Shown here: positions 4,712-7,774 of the stretch, in pieces
How positions within the stretch are numbered: the stretch's first letter is position 1
How the letters are laid out: each line of letters starts with the position of its first letter
Assembly (NCBI GenBank): GCA_964504985.1
Contig: CAZDFU010000031.1
Span: 1-7,774 of the forward strand
Source: CAZDFU01 sp964504985
GTDB lineage: Bacteria; Patescibacteriota; Microgenomatia; Daviesbacterales; UBA10151
DNA length: 7,774 bases
Reading direction: 5' to 3'
Program-made: the position numbers and the translations under genes
The notes under the pieces: generated by a model
What the model was told of the DNA's origin: nothing
The model's input: the letters and a program-made list of their open reading frames with translations, nothing else
Databases searched by the model: none

Positions 4712-6130
4712 TCACAACTTATCCACATATTGATCCTCTTTTAGAACTAATTTAGCTGCCTGAGAAAGGTTTTTAGCATTATCAGATGAAATAACTTGCT
4801 TAAAACCTAACTTCTTTGCCTCAGATGCTCTTTTATCTATTTGCCTGACCATCCGTATTTCTCCTAACAAGCCTATCTCCCCAATCAGGACTGTTTTGGA
4901 ATCTATTAATTTATCTTTGAAGGAAGAAATTATAGCAAGACAAATAGCCAAATCTGCAGCAGGCTCAAAAACTTTTAAGCCCCCTGTAACCAGCACAAAG
5001 ACATCCTGATCAAACAAAGGCAGCCCTAACCTTTTTTGTAAAACAGCCGCTAGAAGTTGTAAACGGTTATTATCAACTCCTGAGCCTACTCTTCTGGGGG
5101 AAGGCAGGTTGGTTTTAGTTACCAGTGCCTGAATTTCTACCAGAATTGGCCTTAGCCCTGTTAAAATAGCAGTAACCGCAGAACCTGGTGCATTCACTTT
5201 TGCATCTAAAAAGATTTTAGAAGGGTTTTTAACCTCAACCATCCCTCCCTCCTCCATTTCAAATACCCCTACCTCATCAGTTGGGCCAAATCTATTTTTG
5301 GTTGACCTTAATATCCTAAATAAAGAGCTTGGGTCACCTTCCAAAGATAAAACCACATCCACCACATGTTCTAAGGTTTTAGGCCCTGCCAGGGTTCCTT
5401 CTTTTGTAATGTGGCCTACCAGGAAGATGGGGATATGTAAACTTTTGGCCAGTCTTTGTAATCTATGAGTACATTCCCTTACCTGACCTACTGACCCTGC
5501 CACAGATTCCAGATCCTGGGTTTGAAGGGTTTGAATTGAATCAATAATTACTAAACTGGGTTTGAAGGATCCTATCTTCTCCAAGATTATATCCACATCT
5601 ATCTCACTTAATACATCCAGGCTGGCATTAGGCTTGATTCTATCTACCCTGATCTTAATTTGTTGAGCTGATTCCTCACCAGCAACATAAAGAATAGAGC
5701 TATCAGTGGTCAGCCTTCGGTCTTCAGACTTTTTTTGTTTCTTGTCTGATATCTGATATCTGATAGCTGAAGACTGATTTATATTCAATGCCAATTGCGT
5801 CAGCAATGTGCTTTTGCCGATTCCAGGGTCTCCTGATACCAAAATTAAAGATCCTGAGACAATTCCCCCGCCTAATACCCTGTTAAACTCCTCAAATCCT
5901 GTGTCCAATCTCTTAAAATCAGTTTTTTGAATTTTAGATAAATTTACAATCTCAGTTTTTTCAACTTGACCCTTTACCCCCTTCGCGGGACGGGCCCTTA
6001 ACCATTGGCTCTTTTCTTCTATGCTTTCCACCATGGAATTCCAGCTATCACATTGGGGACATTTGCCAAAATATTGGGAAGACTGGTAACTACACTGCTG
6101 GCAGATGTAGATTGAGCGGGGTTTTGGCAT
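4712..6130 (-). CDS. radA: DNA repair protein RadA (with an in-frame repeat-derived insert)
   Basis: A 472-residue RecA-like ATPase that promotes branch migration during recombinational repair. A four-Cys zinc finger comes first (C10, C13, C24, C27), then a linker. Next is the RecA-like core with Walker A GDPGIGKST (100-108), GEES (151-154), Walker B LVIIDS (193-198) and the RadA signature KNRFG (278-282). A Lon-protease-like C-terminal domain (about 300-472) completes it. Between Walker A and LYVAGEES there are 38 residues where E. coli RadA has 15. The extra 23 or so (about 121-145, SAIRYQISDKKQKKSEDRR and onward) are coded by a short dispersed repeat (5699-5775). Otherwise the protein looks complete. 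Its ATG lies 16 bp after the S1 stop with AGG directly abutting it, so translation is probably coupled to S1. The stop is TGA. Confidence 0.96.
   Translation of the reverse strand: MPKPRSIYICQQCSYQSSQYFGKCPQCDSWNSMVESIEEKSQWLRARPAKGVKGQVEKTEIVNLSKIQKTDFKRLDTGFEEFNRVLGGGIVSGSLILVSGDPGIGKSTLLTQLALNINQSSAIRYQISDKKQKKSEDRRLTTDSSILYVAGEESAQQIKIRVDRIKPNASLDVLSEIDVDIILEKIGSFKPSLVIIDSIQTLQTQDLESVAGSVGQVRECTHRLQRLAKSLHIPIFLVGHITKEGTLAGPKTLEHVVDVVLSLEGDPSSLFRILRSTKNRFGPTDEVGVFEMEEGGMVEVKNPSKIFLDAKVNAPGSAVTAILTGLRPILVEIQALVTKTNLPSPRRVGSGVDNNRLQLLAAVLQKRLGLPLFDQDVFVLVTGGLKVFEPAADLAICLAIISSFKDKLIDSKTVLIGEIGLLGEIRMVRQIDKRASEAKKLGFKQVISSDNAKNLSQAAKLVLKEDQYVDKL
4719..4727 (+). other. DnaA-box match TTATCCACA inside the radA 3' end
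   Basis: A perfect TTATCCACA on the plus strand, overlapping the last codons of radA (Val-Asp-Lys-Leu). It may simply reflect coding constraint. It is the second perfect match in the window, in the opposite orientation to the one at 3643-3651. Confidence 0.25.
5699..5775. repeat. Dispersed short element (GTCTTCAG...CTGAAGAC) inserted in radA
   Basis: GTCTTCAGAC (5720-5729) and CTGAAGAC (5767-5774) are inverted ends. An outer pair, GCTATCAG (5699-5706) and CTGATAGC (5760-5767), gives an alternative fold. Inside are three tandem TCTGATA units (5745-5765) and a T-rich core. The ends and the TTGTCTGATA...GCTGAAGACT half match the element at 7325-7373 in inverted orientation. It is read through in frame by radA. 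Confidence 0.7.
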
Positions 6131-6146
6131 CCTGGTTTATTTGAGT

Positions 6147-7280
6147 TTATTTGTAAATTAGTCCTGCAGTTGTTGTTACAAACGGGACTAAGTTAATTCT
6201 TCTGCGCCCCTTATCAACACTGTCAACTAACATTGTCATGCTTTTACCCTTCTCAAAAGTGGTTTCAGGGGACATTTTTGAAGCTGGTAAAAATCCTTCA
6301 AAGTTTCCTGCTAATTTAAAGGTTACTCCCGCCTCAGATGCCTCAATTACTTCCCCTTTAACTACCTCATCAGGAGTAAATTTTTCAGTTTCTTTTTCAA
6401 ATGGGTCTTCTGTCAGTTTTTTTATGGATAGGTTAAGCCTGCCCAACTGATCATCACAACCTGTTATTAAAACTTCAATCTCCTGTCCTGCTGAAAATTT
6501 GTGGCGCAAATCTTCTATTTTCTCCCAGGAAACATCAGATATAAACACTAAACCTTCTACGCCGGAAATATCCACTACCAACCCAAAAGGCAGGACAGCA
6601 ACGATTTTCCCTTTTTCTTTTTGTCCGCTTTTATAAGCCTTCAGTTTTTCCTTAACTTCATCTGAAATTTGACCGCGTTGGGTAAAAATTAATTTATTAT
6701 TAGACTGATCAACCTCAATTACAGTTACAGTTAAATCCTGGCCAATCAGGCTATCCATACCTTCCCCTGACTTGCTCATTAACTCAAATCCTACCTGAGA
6801 GTTAGGCAAAAATCCCCTGACTCCATCTACTTCCACAATCAAACCACCTTTATTAACTTCAATTACAGTACCCTTAAGTCTTATCTTTTGCTGATGGGAC
6901 TGGATAAACTTTTGCCAAGCTGTTCCCTGCCCTTTATAAGTTGATTTAATTTGCTGGTATAAAGACAAAACTATCTGACCATGCTCATTCTCAGGGAGTT
7001 GAACAAAGGCCTTAATTTTATCTCCCACTTTTGAATCCTTTTGTAAAGCTGAAAGCTCACGTTTTAATAGAACACCTTCTGCTTTAGCACCCAAATCCAG
7101 GATGGCTTCTTTGTCATTTATAGCAACAATTTCACCTTCTACCTGCTCGCCTTTGGTTATTGAAATAATTTTTTTGGATTGAGAAGCTAAAAGCTCCTCC
7201 ATGGTAAGACTATTACTATTGGTAGTTTCTTTGTTTTTACTATTAACTATTAACTCTGAACTATTAACTTTTGTTGGCAA
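6147..7280 (-). CDS. rpsA: S1-repeat RNA-binding protein (30S ribosomal protein S1-like)
   Basis: A 377-residue protein with four S1 (OB-fold) repeats at about 43-107, 132-202, 220-287 and 304-366. It probably helps mRNA bind the 30S subunit. Typical repeat signatures are visible: GEIVAINDKEAILDLGAKAEGVL in the first, GTVIEVNKGGLIVEVDGVRGFLP in the second, GKIVAVLPFGLVVDISGVEGLVFISD in the third, and a divergent fourth. Four repeats rather than the six of E. coli S1 is common outside Proteobacteria. The start chosen is TTG at 7278-7280 with AAGAAGGTG about 7 bases upstream. A nearby ATG at 7282-7284 is out of frame and stops at once. The ATG at residue 27 is a possible alternative without a Shine-Dalgarno. 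Residues 1-26 are Asn/Ser/Thr-rich and coded by AACTATTAACT repeats. The gene follows 5S rRNA and precedes radA by 16 bp. Confidence 0.88.
   Translation of the reverse strand: MPTKVNSSELIVNSKNKETTNSNSLTMEELLASQSKKIISITKGEQVEGEIVAINDKEAILDLGAKAEGVLLKRELSALQKDSKVGDKIKAFVQLPENEHGQIVLSLYQQIKSTYKGQGTAWQKFIQSHQQKIRLKGTVIEVNKGGLIVEVDGVRGFLPNSQVGFELMSKSGEGMDSLIGQDLTVTVIEVDQSNNKLIFTQRGQISDEVKEKLKAYKSGQKEKGKIVAVLPFGLVVDISGVEGLVFISDVSWEKIEDLRHKFSAGQEIEVLITGCDDQLGRLNLSIKKLTEDPFEKETEKFTPDEVVKGEVIEASEAGVTFKLAGNFEGFLPASKMSPETTFEKGKSMTMLVDSVDKGRRRINLVPFVTTTAGLIYK
7240..7269. repeat. Three CTATTAACT/ATTAACT units in the S1 N-terminus
   Basis: CTATTAACT (7240-7248), ATTAACT directly after it (7249-7255) and CTATTAACT again (7261-7269). 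They code for part of the Ser/Asn-rich N-terminal tail of the S1-like protein. Confidence 0.5.
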
Positions 7281-7300
7281 ACATGAACACCTTCTTTCTT

Positions 7301-7373
7301 TAGCTAAAATAGCTATCAGCTTTTAGTCTTCAGCTATCAGACAAATTCTTTGTTTTTCTGACGTCTGAAGACT
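7301..7373. repeat. Dispersed short element between 5S rRNA and the S1 gene
   Basis: AGTCTTCAG (7325-7333) and CTGAAGACT (7365-7373) are perfect 9-bp inverted ends, with TCTGA/TCAGA pairing further in, so the RNA could form a long hairpin. Beside it AGCTATCAG occurs twice (7311-7319 and 7332-7340), and TAGCTA-AAA-TAGCTA (7301-7315) is a small palindrome. The element starts 6 bases past the 5S 3' end. It may act as a processing or pausing hairpin, but there is no T-run, so it is not a clear terminator. It shares ends and half its core with the insert in radA. Confidence 0.65.
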
Positions 7374-7378
7374 TTTAA

Positions 7379-7496
7379 TCCCGGCAGCGGGGTATTTTCA
7401 CATACCCTTGCGGATATATTATCGTCCCTGCTAAGGCGTTTGACGACTGAGTTCGGAATGAGATCAGGTCGGACCACCTTGCACAAACCACCGAGA
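7379..7496 (-). rRNA. rrf: 5S ribosomal RNA
   Basis: Read on the minus strand the conserved 5S segments appear in order: GGTGGTCCGACCTGATCTCAT, the hallmark CCGAACTCAG (7447-7456), then AAACGCCTTAGC, and a 3' end in CCGCTGCCGGGA. The closing helix pairs TCTCGGTGG (from 7496) with CTGCCGGGA (to 7379) over nine positions including wobbles, giving about 118 nt. The ends are set by this helix and could shift by a base or two. It lies about 90 bp after 23S, with no tRNA between, and about 98 bp before the S1 gene. Confidence 0.93.
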
Positions 7497-7586
7497 AGAC
7501 TAGTATATGCCAAATCAGACTAATAAGTCAAATTGGATAATTTTGTACCCTGAAATGTGAATACGGATTCAGAAGACTTTAGCAAA

Positions 7587-7774
7587 AAATCTCAACTATG
7601 ATCATTAGTATTAGTAAGCTAAACACCTTACAGTGCTTACACTGCTAACCTATTAATCCTTCGATTGCTCTCAGGATTCCCTTGCGGGACCAGGTAGTCT
7701 TCCTGGGATCTCAAAGATACCTCATCTTGGGGTCTGCTTCGTGCTTAGATGCTTTCAGCACTTATCAAATAGAA
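7587..7774 (-). rRNA. rrl: 23S ribosomal RNA, 3' end (partial)
   Basis: Minus-strand sequence from the right edge matches the last part of 23S domain VI: GTGCTGAAAGCATCTAAGCACGAAGC, AAGATGAGGTATC, then GGATTAATAGGTTAGCAGTGTAAGC and TACTAATGATC. The rest of the gene lies beyond the window. The exact 3' end is estimated by counting from TACTAATG and is uncertain by about 10 bases. The spacer to 5S (7497-7586) holds no tRNA and no feature I can name. Confidence 0.92.

Noticed and set aside
5745..5765. CRISPR-like array from the three TCTGATA units
   Set aside because: The 7-bp units abut with no spacers and are coding within radA; this is a tandem repeat within a dispersed element.
6238..6450. 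Plus-strand open frame of 70 codons within the S1 gene
   Set aside because: It is antisense to the fourth S1 repeat, with no independent support.

Overview
The window is AT-rich and looks bacterial. It most resembles a candidate-phyla (Patescibacteria/CPR) type genome, perhaps Microgenomates-like. That placement is inferred from gene style: an S1-repeat protein with four repeats, a Rho with no N-terminal helix bundle but an Asn/Gly/Arg-rich tail, a membrane-anchored LysM-M23 endopeptidase, and short dispersed repeats inside and between genes. No single marker proves it. Stop codons are TAA and TGA, so there is no sign of TGA recoding.

Layout: almost everything is on the minus strand, so transcription runs from the right edge leftward. 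At the right edge is the 3' end of 23S rRNA (about 7587-7774), then 5S rRNA (7379-7496). About 100 bp later comes a compact run of S1-repeat protein, RadA and a YacL-type PIN/TRAM membrane protein. An 860-bp stretch without a long gene follows (2804-3663), then Rho and a LysM/M23 peptidase 38 bp apart. At the left edge a plus-strand tRNA-Ala(CGC) converges on the peptidase gene. The first 63 bases hold the start of a minus-strand gene resembling AAA_14/DUF4143 ATPases.

The long genes are housekeeping: ribosomal RNA and an S1-type translation factor, recombination repair (RadA), a nuclease-like membrane protein, transcription termination (Rho) and cell-wall remodelling (M23).

The less ordinary material lies in the 860-bp gap and in the repeats. 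The gap holds a plus-strand small-RNA candidate with promoter, 12-bp hairpin and intrinsic terminator. Converging on it is a small minus-strand gene that appears frameshifted at an A6 run. The gap also has a 90-bp palindromic repeat, a cluster of hairpins and a perfect DnaA-box 9-mer. A short element bounded by GTCTTCAG/CTGAAGAC occurs downstream of 5S rRNA and again, in the opposite orientation, in frame inside radA, where it adds about 23 residues next to the Walker A motif.
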